This document shows, in pieces, positions 1-8,816 of a stretch of 64,000 nucleotides of DNA (its first letter is position 1; each line of letters starts with the position of its first letter). Source of the DNA: Hyphomicrobiales bacterium (GTDB lineage Bacteria > Pseudomonadota > Alphaproteobacteria > Rhizobiales > Rhizobiaceae); contig UBWZ01000016.1 of NCBI GenBank assembly GCA_900469345.1, positions 184,600 to 248,599 of the forward strand, read 5' to 3'. Under the pieces are notes generated by a model. The model worked only from the letters and a program-made list of their open reading frames with translations, was not told where the DNA came from and did no database searches. A program made the translations under genes and the position numbers.

Positions 1-1
1 G

Positions 2-1096
2 CTGAGGGGCAATTGCATGGGTCTGCCGATCGACGGCGGTTTCGAATTCCACGATGCAGGCAAACCCGAGTTCTTCGACACCTTTCGTCAGCACTATGGG
101 CGGATGCTGGCGCGTCCTGCCGTCTCGGAGCGCGTTTCCGGGCTTCACGGGGCCATCATCGCCTCGAATGTCTCGCCGGGTGCTGCCTTCTTCCATGACA
201 GCTACAGCCATGCGCACATGTATCACCGCGAGCTTTGCTACGCGCCGGGCCGCACGGTGACCGGCGAAACGATGAAGACCTCCGCCGGTCATGCGGGCGA
301 TTCCATCACCACCATGCGCTTCATCGAAGCCCTGCTGGAAAAGCGCCCGTCGTCCGCAACGCTCTGGCTCTCGGAGCCGGATGTGTCGATGCACGCTGCC
401 CCGCTTGGCGGCGATGTGCATCTGGCCGCTCTTGCCGGCGCCGACCAGCTGGTGGGCCGCGTCGCTGAAGCTGTCGACCGGCTGCGTGATGAAGGCCACG
501 ACGTCCTGTTCATCCTGGGGTCCGATCATGGCCACGAGTCGGTCACCGAGGCGATCCCGGTGGAACGGCGGCTGTTCGAGGCCGGCTTCAAATCCTCTCT
601 CGAGGGACCCGAGGTTCTTGTCGCGCCGCAGGGATGCGCCGCCTTCATTCATTTTGGCGGCGATTCCGCCACGCGGCGCGTCGAGGCCGCCGACTGGCTG
701 CGCCAGCAGCCCTGGATCGGGGAGGTCTTCATGGGCGAGGATCTTGCAGCCCTTGGCCAGATCCCGGGTGACGACCTCATTGCCATCGACATGGCCAAGG
801 CGGAGGGGGCGAACATCAACGGCGTGCCCGGACTGTCGGCCATGGCGGTCCGCTTCGATGAGGAAATCGGCGAGGTGCGGCGCGATTGTGGCATGCATGG
901 CGGGCGTGGACGCTACGAAACCAATCCGGTGCTTCTGATGATCGGCGAAGGCTTCGAAGCTGGCCGCATGGTCCAGGAAGAAAGCTCGATTACTGACATT
1001 GCGCCGAGCATCATCCGCCATCTCGCCCTCCCGGAGACGGACATGGACGGCCGGGCGCTGCAAGGGGAAGCAGGGCGCTCGTCGGCGAGGATCTAG
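2..1096 (+). CDS. Alkaline phosphatase superfamily hydrolase, 5'-partial at window edge
   Basis: The frame is open to the left edge, so the gene probably begins upstream; the ATG at base 17 is likely internal because the N-terminal metal-binding Asp typical of this superfamily is absent. Numbering from that ATG, the visible part carries metal-site residues of phosphodiesterase/nucleotide pyrophosphatase-type enzymes: EPDVSMH (D122, H126), GSDHGHE (D170, H171) and a C-terminal GMHGG histidine. These enzymes hydrolyse phosphate mono- or diesters or phosphonates with two metal ions; the substrate here cannot be told. It converges on the hydantoinase gene with a 48-base gap and is not obviously part of that operon. 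The superfamily call is firm; the reaction is not. Confidence 0.8.
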   Translation: MRGNCMGLPIDGGFEFHDAGKPEFFDTFRQHYGRMLARPAVSERVSGLHGAIIASNVSPGAAFFHDSYSHAHMYHRELCYAPGRTVTGETMKTSAGHAGDSITTMRFIEALLEKRPSSATLWLSEPDVSMHAAPLGGDVHLAALAGADQLVGRVAEAVDRLRDEGHDVLFILGSDHGHESVTEAIPVERRLFEAGFKSSLEGPEVLVAPQGCAAFIHFGGDSATRRVEAADWLRQQPWIGEVFMGEDLAALGQIPGDDLIAIDMAKAEGANINGVPGLSAMAVRFDEEIGEVRRDCGMHGGRGRYETNPVLLMIGEGFEAGRMVQEESSITDIAPSIIRHLALPETDMDGRALQGEAGRSSARI

Positions 1097-1118
1097 CCGC
1101 CGGGTGCGACCCGTCGGC
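1096..1118. terminator. Possible hairpin between convergent genes
   Basis: A stem of nine pairs with one C-T mismatch (GCCGCCGGGT / ACCCGTCGGC, loop GCG) starts on the last base of the phosphatase stop codon and lies between two convergent genes. There is no T-run, so termination activity is only a guess. Confidence 0.3.
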
Positions 1119-1144
1119 TTGAACACCGAAGCGTGCGCGGGATC

Positions 1145-2578
1145 CTATCTGCGCACGCCCTCGCCGGCGATGCCGTTGCTCACCAGCGCCGAGCGGCCGC
1201 GTGGGAGATATTCGCCGGAGCAGGTGCCTCCGACGAGGCTGTTCCCATCCATGATCGACTTGCCGCGTACCAGAAGGCGAACAGGCCAGCCACGGATATC
1301 GAGCCCTTCATAAGGTGTGTAGTCGGCGCCGTGCTGCAGCATGTCGTTGGTCAGGCTTATCCGCTTGTCCGGATCCCAGAGCGCGATGTCGGCATCGGCG
1401 CCGATCGCGATCGTGCCCTTGCGCGGGTAGAGGCCGTAAAGCTTGGCGTGGTTCGTGGAGGTCACGGCCACGAACTGATTGAGGCTGATCCGGCCTTTCA
1501 TGACGCCTTCGGAAAACAGGATCGGCAGGCGGGTCGCCACGCCCGGAATTCCATTGGGAATCCAGCGGAAATGCCGCTTGCCCTTGTCGTTCAGCTTGCC
1601 TTGCGGATCGTCGAAGCGAAACGGGCAGTGATCGGAGGAAAAAAGGTCGAAGACGCCCTGTTCGAGGCCTTCCCAGCAGGCATCCTGGCTTGCCTTGTCG
1701 CGCGGCGGTGGCGAACAGACATATTTGGCGCCTTCCAGTGCCTCCTGGTCGAGATCGTCTGCCGTCAACATGAGATATTGCGGGCAGGTCTCGCCGGCGA
1801 TCTTCTGGCCGCGCATCCGGGCACGGCGGATTTCCTCCATGGCCTCGCGGTTGGACACATGCACGATCACGATCGGCACGTCGACGATCTCCGCCAGCGA
1901 CAGGGCCCGATGCGTCGCTTCGCGCTCGGCTGCCACCGGGCGGGTGGTGGCGTGGAATTTGGGCGCAAGCTTGCCGTCTTCCTCGTGCCGGCCGATCAGG
2001 TAGCGGATGGCGTCCTCGTTCTCGCAATGGACCATGACCAGAGCACCGGTGCGCCTTGCGGTGTCGAGCGTCGCCAGGATCTGGTCGTCGCGCAGGCGAA
2101 GTCCCTCATAGGTCATGAAGACCTTGAGAGAGGTATAGCCGTCCTCAACCAGGGCCGGCAGTTCCTGGCCGAGCACCTCCGGCGTCGGGTCCGTGATGAC
2201 CAGATGGAAGGCGACATCGACGTGGCATTTGCCGTCAGCCTTGGCGTGGTAGACCTTCAGCGCCTCGCGCAGCGTCTGCCCTTTTTCCTGCATGCAGAAG
2301 GCAAGCACGGTGCTGTTGCCGCCGATCGCCGCCGAACGGGTGCCTGAGTCAAAATCATCTGCCATGACGATGCCGTCCCCGGACGGCTGGTCGAGATGGA
2401 CATGGCTGTCGATGCCGCCTGGCATCACGTAGAGACCGGTGGCATCGATCACCTCGTCGGCCTCGGTCAATGTGGCGGCAAGCGCCGCGATGCGGCCATC
2501 CTTGATGCCGACGTCACTGACGAAGGTATCGCTTGCCGTGACCACAGTTCCGTGGCGGATGACCGTATCGAAGCGCAT
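1145..2578 (-). CDS. Dihydropyrimidinase / D-hydantoinase family amidohydrolase
   Basis: A 477-residue cyclic amidohydrolase that opens hydantoin or dihydropyrimidine rings to N-carbamoyl amino acids in the cytoplasm. The binuclear metal site is complete: H59 and H61 (DSHVHL), carbamylated lysine K152 (TSLKVF), H184 (VHCEN), H240 (IVHVSN) and D316 (SSDHCPF), spaced as in characterised D-hydantoinases. The ATG at 2578 is preferred because AGGAAGGAAAA lies just upstream and a longer reading would run into the preceding PLP-enzyme gene. It is the last gene of a leftward ABC-importer operon, which suggests that a ring amide or ureido compound is imported and opened. No carbamoylase gene is adjacent. 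The exact substrate (hydantoin, pyrimidine or another cyclic imide) is unknown. Confidence 0.9.
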   Translation of the reverse strand: MRFDTVIRHGTVVTASDTFVSDVGIKDGRIAALAATLTEADEVIDATGLYVMPGGIDSHVHLDQPSGDGIVMADDFDSGTRSAAIGGNSTVLAFCMQEKGQTLREALKVYHAKADGKCHVDVAFHLVITDPTPEVLGQELPALVEDGYTSLKVFMTYEGLRLRDDQILATLDTARRTGALVMVHCENEDAIRYLIGRHEEDGKLAPKFHATTRPVAAEREATHRALSLAEIVDVPIVIVHVSNREAMEEIRRARMRGQKIAGETCPQYLMLTADDLDQEALEGAKYVCSPPPRDKASQDACWEGLEQGVFDLFSSDHCPFRFDDPQGKLNDKGKRHFRWIPNGIPGVATRLPILFSEGVMKGRISLNQFVAVTSTNHAKLYGLYPRKGTIAIGADADIALWDPDKRISLTNDMLQHGADYTPYEGLDIRGWPVRLLVRGKSIMDGNSLVGGTCSGEYLPRGRSALVSNGIAGEGVRR

Positions 2579-2615
2579 CGGCTTTTCCTTCCTGTCGTGC
2601 CTGGCGGCGCGGATT

Positions 2616-3881
2616 TCAGCTTGCCTTGGCGAGACCGGCGTCACCGGAGAGAATTCGGTCCAGTGCCGCCGTGAAGCGGTCGAGCTCCTCGACGGTGTTG
2701 TAGTGGACCATGGACACCCGCAACATGCCGCCGTGATCGGTCAGCCCGAGATATTCTGCAAGCCGGCGCGAATGGAAGTCGCCAAAGCGCATGGCGATCT
2801 TCTCCCCGTCCATCGCCCTGCAGATCTCGCCGGCTTCACGGCCGTCGATTCGGAAGGCGATCGTGGGGACACGGGTTCCGTCGCGATTGTAGGCCTGCCC
2901 GACGATCTGGCAGTCGTTGCGCGAGCGCAGGTAGCCAAGCAGCTTTTCGGTCAGGAGATTTTCCTGGGCGGTGATTGCCGCAAAGCCTGCCTCGATCTTC
3001 TGGCGGATGCTGCCGGTTTCTCCCGCCTGCTCGCCAAGCGTCGAAAGGTAATCGACGATGCCGCAGGTGGAATAGGCCAGCTCGTAGTTCGGGTTTCCCG
3101 GCTCGAGCTTGCCCGGCACTTTGTCCTTGCCGTAGAAGTAGTGATAGAGCGTGTCGAGTTCGAGCAGCAGGTCGTACTTGCCGTACATCAGTGCGTAGTG
3201 CGGCCCGTAGGTCTTGTAGAGGCTGAAGACATAGTAGTCGGCATCGATACCCTGCACGTCGACAGCGCGGTGAGGCGCATAGGCCACGGCGTCGACGCAG
3301 ATCCGGGCGCCGCGGGCATGCACGAAGTCCGAGATTTCGCGAATCGGATTGATCGAGCCCAGAATGTTGGAGACATGGGTGACGCAGACCAGCTTGGTGC
3401 GCTCGCTCATCAGCGGTTCGAGGTCGGCAAGGTCCAGCGTCAGGCTCTGCTTGTTCAGCGGCCAGATTTTCAGGACGATGCCGCGTTCCTGCAGGCGGTC
3501 CCAGGGGCCGATATTCGACTCGTGGTCGCTGACGGTGATGATGATCTCGTCGCCCGGCGACAGCTGGCTCTGCATGGCACGGGCAAGGTTCTGCAGCAGT
3601 GCGGTGGTCGAGCTGCCGAAGACGATTTCCTCAGGCCTGTTCGCGTTGACCAGGTGCATGGCCGCCGTGCGTGCCTCGTAGAGCGCTGCCGCTGCCGCCT
3701 GCGAGACTTCATAGGACCCGCCGATCTGCACGTTCTTTTCGATCAGGAAGGTGTTGATGCGCTCCACGGCACCTTTGAGGATCTGCGACCCGCCGGCATT
3801 GTCGAAAAAGGTCCAGCCGCGGGAGAGACCCGGAAACTGGCTGCGGACGTAATCGAGGTTCAACTGCGAGGTATTGGTCAT
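2616..3881 (-). CDS. Cysteine desulfurase-like class V aminotransferase
   Basis: A 421-residue fold-type I PLP enzyme resembling the CsdA/SufS-like and isopenicillin-N-epimerase-like branch. The PLP lysine is K223 (SLYKTYGPH), the ring-stacking histidine is H120 (SDHESN) and the cofactor Asp is D197 (CVDAVAYAPH). It lies between the ABC ATPase and the hydantoinase genes, so a catabolic role (C-S or C-N cleavage, or racemisation of the imported compound) is more likely than Fe-S assembly; no suf or isc gene is nearby. The ATG at 3881 lies 19 bases after the ATPase stop and follows TTGCAAGGACGCCCCG, a usable ribosome site. Family assignment is firm; reaction unknown. Confidence 0.85.
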   Translation of the reverse strand: MTNTSQLNLDYVRSQFPGLSRGWTFFDNAGGSQILKGAVERINTFLIEKNVQIGGSYEVSQAAAAALYEARTAAMHLVNANRPEEIVFGSSTTALLQNLARAMQSQLSPGDEIIITVSDHESNIGPWDRLQERGIVLKIWPLNKQSLTLDLADLEPLMSERTKLVCVTHVSNILGSINPIREISDFVHARGARICVDAVAYAPHRAVDVQGIDADYYVFSLYKTYGPHYALMYGKYDLLLELDTLYHYFYGKDKVPGKLEPGNPNYELAYSTCGIVDYLSTLGEQAGETGSIRQKIEAGFAAITAQENLLTEKLLGYLRSRNDCQIVGQAYNRDGTRVPTIAFRIDGREAGEICRAMDGEKIAMRFGDFHSRRLAEYLGLTDHGGMLRVSMVHYNTVEELDRFTAALDRILSGDAGLAKAS

Positions 3882-3900
3882 CGGGGCGTCCTTGCAATGT

Positions 3901-4650
3901 TCAGTGGTTGAGGACGGCGCGCAGGAAGCCGCGCGTCCGTTCTTCCTTCGGTGTGTCGAAAATGTCCGCAGGCGTGCCGACCTCGACCAGCCGCCCGCCG
4001 TCCATGAAGATCACCCGGTCGGCGACCTGGCGCGCAAAACCCATTTCATGGGTGACGACCACCATGGTAACGCCGGTGCCGGCCAGCTTTCGCATCACGT
4101 CCAGCACCTCGCCGACCATTTCCGGATCGAGCGAAGAGGTGGGCTCGTCGAACAGGAGAACGCGCGGCTCCATGGCAAGCGCCCGGGCAATGGCGACGCG
4201 CTGCTGCTGGCCGCCGGACAGCTGGCCCGGATATTTCTCCGCCTGTTCGGCAATTCCCACCCGGGCCAACAGCTCGCGGGCCTTGCGCTCGGCTTCCGCC
4301 GGCGTCGTGCCACGCACCCGCATGGGAGCAAGCATGACGTTCTTCAGCACGGTCATGTGCGGAAAGAGGTTGAAGGACTGGAAGACCATGCCGACCTCGG
4401 CGCGGACTTTCGCCAGCGCCGGGCCCGGCTCGACGCGTATGCCGTCGACCGTGATGCGGCTTTCGGGTGCAAACGCTTCGAGGTGGTTGATGCAGCGGAT
4501 CAGCGTCGACTTTCCCGATCCCGAGGGACCGATGACGCAGACGACTTCGCCTTCGGCGACGTCGAGATCGATCCCGTGCAGAACGGTGAAGGTGCCATAG
4601 GCCTTGGTCAGCCCGCGGATCGAAATGAGGGGAGCAGCCGAAGTGTTCAT
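3901..4650 (-). CDS. Polar amino acid ABC transporter ATP-binding protein
   Basis: A 249-residue ATPase of the GlnQ/HisP type that powers the adjacent permease. Walker A is GPSGSGKS (residues 41-48); the signature LSGGQQQR, Walker [12 protein letters not shown] and switch histidine [10 protein letters not shown] follow in order. The ATG at 4650 overlaps the permease stop as TGATG, implying translational coupling. Members of this family energise uptake of polar amino acids or small amino-acid-like solutes. Confidence 0.93.
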   Translation of the reverse strand: MNTSAAPLISIRGLTKAYGTFTVLHGIDLDVAEGEVVCVIGPSGSGKSTLIRCINHLEAFAPESRITVDGIRVEPGPALAKVRAEVGMVFQSFNLFPHMTVLKNVMLAPMRVRGTTPAEAERKARELLARVGIAEQAEKYPGQLSGGQQQRVAIARALAMEPRVLLFDEPTSSLDPEMVGEVLDVMRKLAGTGVTMVVVTHEMGFARQVADRVIFMDGGRLVEVGTPADIFDTPKEERTRGFLRAVLNH

Positions 4651-5321
4651 CAGCGTTTCCCCTTGCTGAAGCGTTTCTCGAGATGGGCGACGACAGCGAC
4701 CATTGGCCAGAGCAGCGCCACGTAGATCAGCGCCGCGCCGATCAGGGGCGTCGGATTGGCGGCCAGCGCCTGCGCCTGGGTTGCCTGCTTCAGAAGATCG
4801 GGCATGGCGACGACCGAAGCAAGCGCCGTGTCTTTGAGGACGTTGATGCAGTTGTTGGTGAGCGGTGGAATGACGATGCGGATCGCCTGCGGCAGGATCA
4901 CATCCACCATGGTGTTGCGGTTCGAAAGACCAAGTGCTGCGGATGCCTCGAACTGTCCGTGCGGGATGGCCTCGATGCCGGCGCGAAAGATTTCGGCCGT
5001 ATAGGCTGCCGAGACGAGCGACAGGGCCGTTACCGCCGACAGAAAAGGTGACAGGCGGATGCCTACGAAGGGCAGGGCGTAATAGACGACGATGAGCAGC
5101 ACGAGCAGCGGGATCGACCGGAAGATGTCGATATAGATGCGGATCAGCACGGTGAAGACGCGTGGCGCATAAAGCCGCGCAACGGCCAGGAACAGGCCAC
5201 CGACCAGGCCGCAGAGAATGCTGGTGATGCCGATTTCGAGCGTTACCACCAGGCCCCACAGAAGCTGCGGAAGGCTCTGGACCAGCACGGGTATGTTGAA
5301 AAAGGTATTGAGGAGGTTCAT
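4650..5321 (-). CDS. Polar amino acid ABC transporter permease (HisM/GlnP type)
   Basis: A 223-residue inner-membrane permease with about five hydrophobic segments and the EAA loop ([21 protein letters not shown]) that contacts the ATPase. The start at MNLLNTFF (5321) is chosen over an upstream in-frame ATG because it gives the usual short N-terminus before the first membrane span. A single permease gene is present, so the channel is probably a homodimer. It sits between the binding-protein and ATPase genes of the same operon. Confidence 0.92.
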   Translation of the reverse strand: MNLLNTFFNIPVLVQSLPQLLWGLVVTLEIGITSILCGLVGGLFLAVARLYAPRVFTVLIRIYIDIFRSIPLLVLLIVVYYALPFVGIRLSPFLSAVTALSLVSAAYTAEIFRAGIEAIPHGQFEASAALGLSNRNTMVDVILPQAIRIVIPPLTNNCINVLKDTALASVVAMPDLLKQATQAQALAANPTPLIGAALIYVALLWPMVAVVAHLEKRFSKGKR

Positions 5322-5382
5322 GCCGCGCGGGCTCCCTGGCATGCCGGCGAAGCGGATCGCCTCGCCGGCTGCGGTTGAAGCC

Positions 5383-6180
5383 TTACTTGGCCTTCGGCAT
5401 GTCCATGACCATGACGGTCGAGGTGGTTTCCTCGGCCTTGGCGCCGAACCAGGTCTGGTGCAGCTTGGCGATGAAACCTTCCTTCTTCAGCGTGGTGATG
5501 ACATCGTTGACCTGTGCGGCCAGCGGATCACCCTTGTTGAACATGATGGAGTATTTTTCGCCGGTCGGGATGCGCTCCACCACCTTCAGGTCCGGCTTGT
5601 CCTTAGCGTAGTAGAGCAGCGCGGGAATGTCGGAAATGTAGCCATCGACGCGGCCAGCAACGAGGTCGAGCATGGCGGGCTGCAGGCCTTCGAAGCGGCG
5701 GATCTCGCCGAGCTTGTATTCGGCCTTGTGACCCTCGGCCCACATGTCGCCGGTCGAGCCGGTGTCGACACCGACGACCTTGCCGCCCATGTCCTTCAGA
5801 CCCTTGATGCCCGACTTGGCGGTAACGGTCAGCGACTGGTCGCTGTCATAGTAGGGCTGGGCAAAGCTGACGGATGCCAGTCGCTTCTCGGTGATGGTGA
5901 TCGACGAGACGGCCATGTTGATGCGGCCGGACTGGACGGCAGGAAACAGTCCGTTGAACGGCGTGTTGACGAATTCGACGGTCTTGCCCATCCGCTTGGC
6001 GACCTCGTTGACGAGATCGACCTCGAAACCGGTCACCTTGCCGCTGGCGTCTTCGAATTCCCACGGAACGTTGCCAATGTTGGCGCCAACCGTAAGATCG
6101 GCTGCATGAAGTCCGGCACTGCCGAGCAGGGCAAAGAGGCCGGTTAGAACTGTCGCTTTGATAGTGCTGGTGCGTGTCAT
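5383..6180 (-). CDS. Periplasmic amino acid-binding protein of the ABC importer
   Basis: A 265-residue family 3 solute-binding protein. A signal peptide (MTRTSTIKATVLTGLFALL, then GSAGLHA) is followed by the typical start DLTVGANIGNVPWEFEDASG and the motif GFEVDLVNEVAKRMG. The ATG at 6180 follows the ribosome site AGGGGAACTC. It is the first gene of the leftward operon that continues with permease, ATPase, PLP enzyme and hydantoinase, and its promoter region carries the large GntR-type palindrome. The ligand is unknown; a hydantoin or N-carbamoyl amino acid would fit the operon. Confidence 0.92.
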   Translation of the reverse strand: MTRTSTIKATVLTGLFALLGSAGLHAADLTVGANIGNVPWEFEDASGKVTGFEVDLVNEVAKRMGKTVEFVNTPFNGLFPAVQSGRINMAVSSITITEKRLASVSFAQPYYDSDQSLTVTAKSGIKGLKDMGGKVVGVDTGSTGDMWAEGHKAEYKLGEIRRFEGLQPAMLDLVAGRVDGYISDIPALLYYAKDKPDLKVVERIPTGEKYSIMFNKGDPLAAQVNDVITTLKKEGFIAKLHQTWFGAKAEETTSTVMVMDMPKAK

Positions 6181-6220
6181 GAGAGTTCCCCTTGTTTTAT
6201 GAACGTGACTCAATCTACAG

Positions 6221-6249
6221 TGGCCTGACTGGTCAGACCAGTCAGGCCA
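6221..6249. promoter_or_regulatory. Perfect 29-bp palindrome, probable GntR (FadR-type) operator
   Basis: Two perfect 14-base arms (TGGCCTGACTGGTC and its exact complement) flank a single A. The centre, TGGTCAGACCA, fits the FadR-subfamily consensus TGGTNNGACCA exactly. It lies 41 bp upstream of the transporter operon start and 87 bp upstream of the divergent GntR gene, the expected place for an operator controlling both. Confidence 0.8.
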
Positions 6250-6336
6250 AGGAAGCACGAAGCTTTGTCCTTGGCAATGGCTCTGGAAAAAATAGATTGA
6301 GCAAAGCAACAGTCGTGCAGTCTGATTGGGAGTGGC

Positions 6337-7035
6337 ATGTTCAACAAGACCCTCGTTCCGCAATCCGTCGCCCGGGAGATCCAGGCGATGATCAGAAGCG
6401 GTTCGCTGAAGCCAGGTGAAAAAATACCGTCGCAACGCATTTTTTCGCAGACGCTCGGTGTCAGCCGTGCCTCCCTGCGGGAAGCGCTTCTGACATTGGA
6501 GACGCTCGGCCTCCTGAAGACGGAGATGGGGCGCGGAACCTTCGTCGCGGAGGCCTCACGGGACGCTGGCGACGGGGCGGGTCCCATGGCCCCGTGGCGC
6601 TATTCTGACAGCTACTCCGTCTTCGATGTATTCCAGACCCGCATTCTTCTTGAGGGGGAGATCGCCCGCCTGTCCGCCGGCCGCCTGACCCAATTGCAGC
6701 TGGACAAGATGGAGAGCGCGACACAGACGATGGAGGATTGCTGGGCGCGCCAGGATCTGCTTGCCAATGTCGAGGCGGACCTGGAATTTCACGGGACCAT
6801 CGTCTCTGCCTGCGCCAATGCGATGCTTAAGGAGCTTTACCAGACGGTGCGGGCGCAGATTACGGAAACGCAGCGACAGCCGATCCCGCAGACGGATCCG
6901 GAACGCATGCGGCATTCGATCGCCGAACACCGTCGGATCATCGCAGCCCTTCGGGCAAACGATGCGGCTGCCGCGCGCACTGAGATGGAGACCCATATCC
7001 GAAATACCGCCCGCTGCGCCGGCCTGTCGCCGTGA
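6337..7035 (+). CDS. FadR-subfamily GntR transcriptional regulator
   Basis: A 232-residue regulator with an N-terminal winged helix (SLKPGEKIPSQRIFSQTLGV, then SRASLREALLTLETLGLL, residues about 22-60) and a C-terminal all-helical FCD effector domain with metal-site-like histidines (LEFHGTIV, HSIAEHRRI, THIRNTA). Its position divergent from the ABC/hydantoinase operon, with a perfect palindrome between, marks it as the local regulator, most likely a repressor released by the imported compound or a product. Effector identity is not visible. The start at 6337 gives the standard short N-terminus before the helix-turn-helix. Confidence 0.9.
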   Translation: MFNKTLVPQSVAREIQAMIRSGSLKPGEKIPSQRIFSQTLGVSRASLREALLTLETLGLLKTEMGRGTFVAEASRDAGDGAGPMAPWRYSDSYSVFDVFQTRILLEGEIARLSAGRLTQLQLDKMESATQTMEDCWARQDLLANVEADLEFHGTIVSACANAMLKELYQTVRAQITETQRQPIPQTDPERMRHSIAEHRRIIAALRANDAAAARTEMETHIRNTARCAGLSP

Positions 7036-7117
7036 GGCGGCGGTGCGGCGCCGCCAAGCTTGCAGGCCGGGGTTGGGCGTCCTAGGCTCGGGGACATCTC
7101 AACGGCGGCAGATCACG

Positions 7118-8044
7118 ATGACCGACAAAGCTGCGACAACGCCTCTTCCCGAAGAACCCGGCATTCTGGAATTTCTCGCCATCTGCGACGGCTTCTACCC
7201 GCCCGATGCGGTCGATGCGCCGGTCACGCAGCAGCGGGCCTGGTACGATGCGCTTTGCGCCCAGTTCGACCGGCCGCTGCCGGAAGGCCTGATGTTTCAG
7301 GACGAGATGCTGTTCGTGCCGATCCGGCGCTACAGGCCAGCACGGGTGCGCAGCGAGGTCATCCTTCTCTACCTGCACGGCGGCGGCTTCGTCGTCGGCT
7401 CGCTCGACAGCCACCATTCCATCTGCGCCGAGATTGCCGATTATACTGGCGCCGAACTCGTCTCCGTCGATTACCGGCTGGCGCCCGAACATGTGTGGCC
7501 TGCCCAGAGCGACGACTGCTACGGCGTCATGAAGCAGCTCATCGGCTCCGGGCGCCAGGTGGTTCTGATCGGCGATAGCGCGGGTGGAAACCTCGCCGCC
7601 GGGATCACACTTCGGGCGCGCGACGAGGGTCTCTCCGGCGTGGCTGGGCAGGTGTTGATCTACCCGGCGCTTGGGGGAAATCTGCAATCAGGCTCCTACC
7701 TCGAGATGGCGCAGGCTCCGGGCCTATCGACTACGGATGTCGCCTATTACCGCGAGATCCTGAAGGCGCCGCAAGACGAGCCGGTCGCGCATCCCCTCCT
7801 CGCCCGGACGCTTAAGGGCCTGCCGCCGGCCTTCATCACGGTTGCCCATTTCGACCCTCTGCGCGACGACGGATGGCACTATGCGGAGCGGCTGCGGCAG
7901 GCGGGCGTCGAGGTCGGCTTCCGCGAAGAACCGCAGATGGTGCACGCCTGGCTGCGGGCGCGCCACATGAGCGACGGCGCCCGCGAAGGTTTCAAGGCGG
8001 TTTGCGAGGCGGTACGGCGCTTAGCGGCGCCGGCCGGTCCCTGA
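7118..8044 (+). CDS. HSL-family alpha/beta hydrolase (esterase)
   Basis: A 308-residue cytoplasmic esterase of the hormone-sensitive lipase family (family IV). The oxyanion-hole motif HGGG is at residues 87-90 and the nucleophile elbow GDSAGG has S154; the acid lies in HFDPLRDD and the histidine in MVHAWL near the C-terminus. The ATG at 7118 is chosen because an upstream extension would cover the end of the GntR gene in another frame. It follows the regulator by 82 bases on the same strand and could be co-transcribed. It may cleave an ester or carbamate related to the neighbouring catabolic operon, but that link rests on position only. Confidence 0.88.
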   Translation: MTDKAATTPLPEEPGILEFLAICDGFYPPDAVDAPVTQQRAWYDALCAQFDRPLPEGLMFQDEMLFVPIRRYRPARVRSEVILLYLHGGGFVVGSLDSHHSICAEIADYTGAELVSVDYRLAPEHVWPAQSDDCYGVMKQLIGSGRQVVLIGDSAGGNLAAGITLRARDEGLSGVAGQVLIYPALGGNLQSGSYLEMAQAPGLSTTDVAYYREILKAPQDEPVAHPLLARTLKGLPPAFITVAHFDPLRDDGWHYAERLRQAGVEVGFREEPQMVHAWLRARHMSDGAREGFKAVCEAVRRLAAPAGP

Positions 8045-8048
8045 AACC

Positions 8049-8741
8049 TCAGCTTTTCGCCTTCGACACCAGCACTGGCTCAGCCTTGAAATCGGCGGGG
8101 AAGATGGCCTTGAGATTGTCGATCTTCGGCATGTCGTTATAGACGATATAGGGGTAGGTCGGATTAAGGGTGAGAAAGTCCTGATGGTAGGCCTCGGCGG
8201 GATAGAAGCCGTCCAGGCTGGAGATCTTCGTCACGATGGGTTTCGGGAAGGCTTTGGTCTGGTCCAGCTGGGCGACGTAAGCCTGCGCTACCTTCTTCTG
8301 CTCGTCGCTCGCGACGAAAATCGCGGAGCGATACTGGGTGCCGCGGTCCGGACCCTGGTAGTTCAGCTGGGTCGGATTGTGGGCCACCGAGAAGAAGATC
8401 TGCAGCAGCTTGCCGTAGCTCACCTGCTTCGGGTCGAACGTCACCTTGACGGATTCCGCATGCCCGGTCTTGCCCGAACTCACCGTCTCGTAGCTTGCGG
8501 TGTCGCGTGTGCCGCCGGCATAGCCCGAGACGGCATTGGTCACGCCCTTCACGTGCTGGAAGACGCCCTGCACCCCCCAGAAGCAGCCACCGGCAAAGAC
8601 GGCGGTCTCGCTGCCGGCGTGGGCCGGTTCGTCGATTGAAGGCGAGGGAAGGCGCACGGCCTGCTCCTCCGCCAGCGCCAGCGGCGAGGAGAAAAGCAGC
8701 CCGCCCAAGGCAAGGCATCCCAACAGTCCCGATTTCGTCAT
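8049..8741 (-). CDS. msrA: Exported peptide-methionine (S)-S-oxide reductase
   Basis: A 230-residue MsrA with an N-terminal signal sequence (hydrophobic GLLGCLALGGLLFSSPLALA), so the enzyme probably repairs oxidised methionine in periplasmic or secreted proteins. The catalytic motif GGCFWG has C53; the downstream motifs TGHAESVKV, HNPTQLNYQGPDRGTQYRS and AEAYHQDF are all present. The start at 8741 is chosen because it places the signal peptide at the N-terminus. It converges on the esterase with only four bases between stop codons. No msrB is adjacent. Confidence 0.93.
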   Translation of the reverse strand: MTKSGLLGCLALGGLLFSSPLALAEEQAVRLPSPSIDEPAHAGSETAVFAGGCFWGVQGVFQHVKGVTNAVSGYAGGTRDTASYETVSSGKTGHAESVKVTFDPKQVSYGKLLQIFFSVAHNPTQLNYQGPDRGTQYRSAIFVASDEQKKVAQAYVAQLDQTKAFPKPIVTKISSLDGFYPAEAYHQDFLTLNPTYPYIVYNDMPKIDNLKAIFPADFKAEPVLVSKAKS

Positions 8742-8816
8742 GGCAAATCCTCCGTTTGCCACGACTGTCGTCCTCACGGATGCGGCGGTCAATTCACATC
8801 CGCGTGCCGGTCATGC

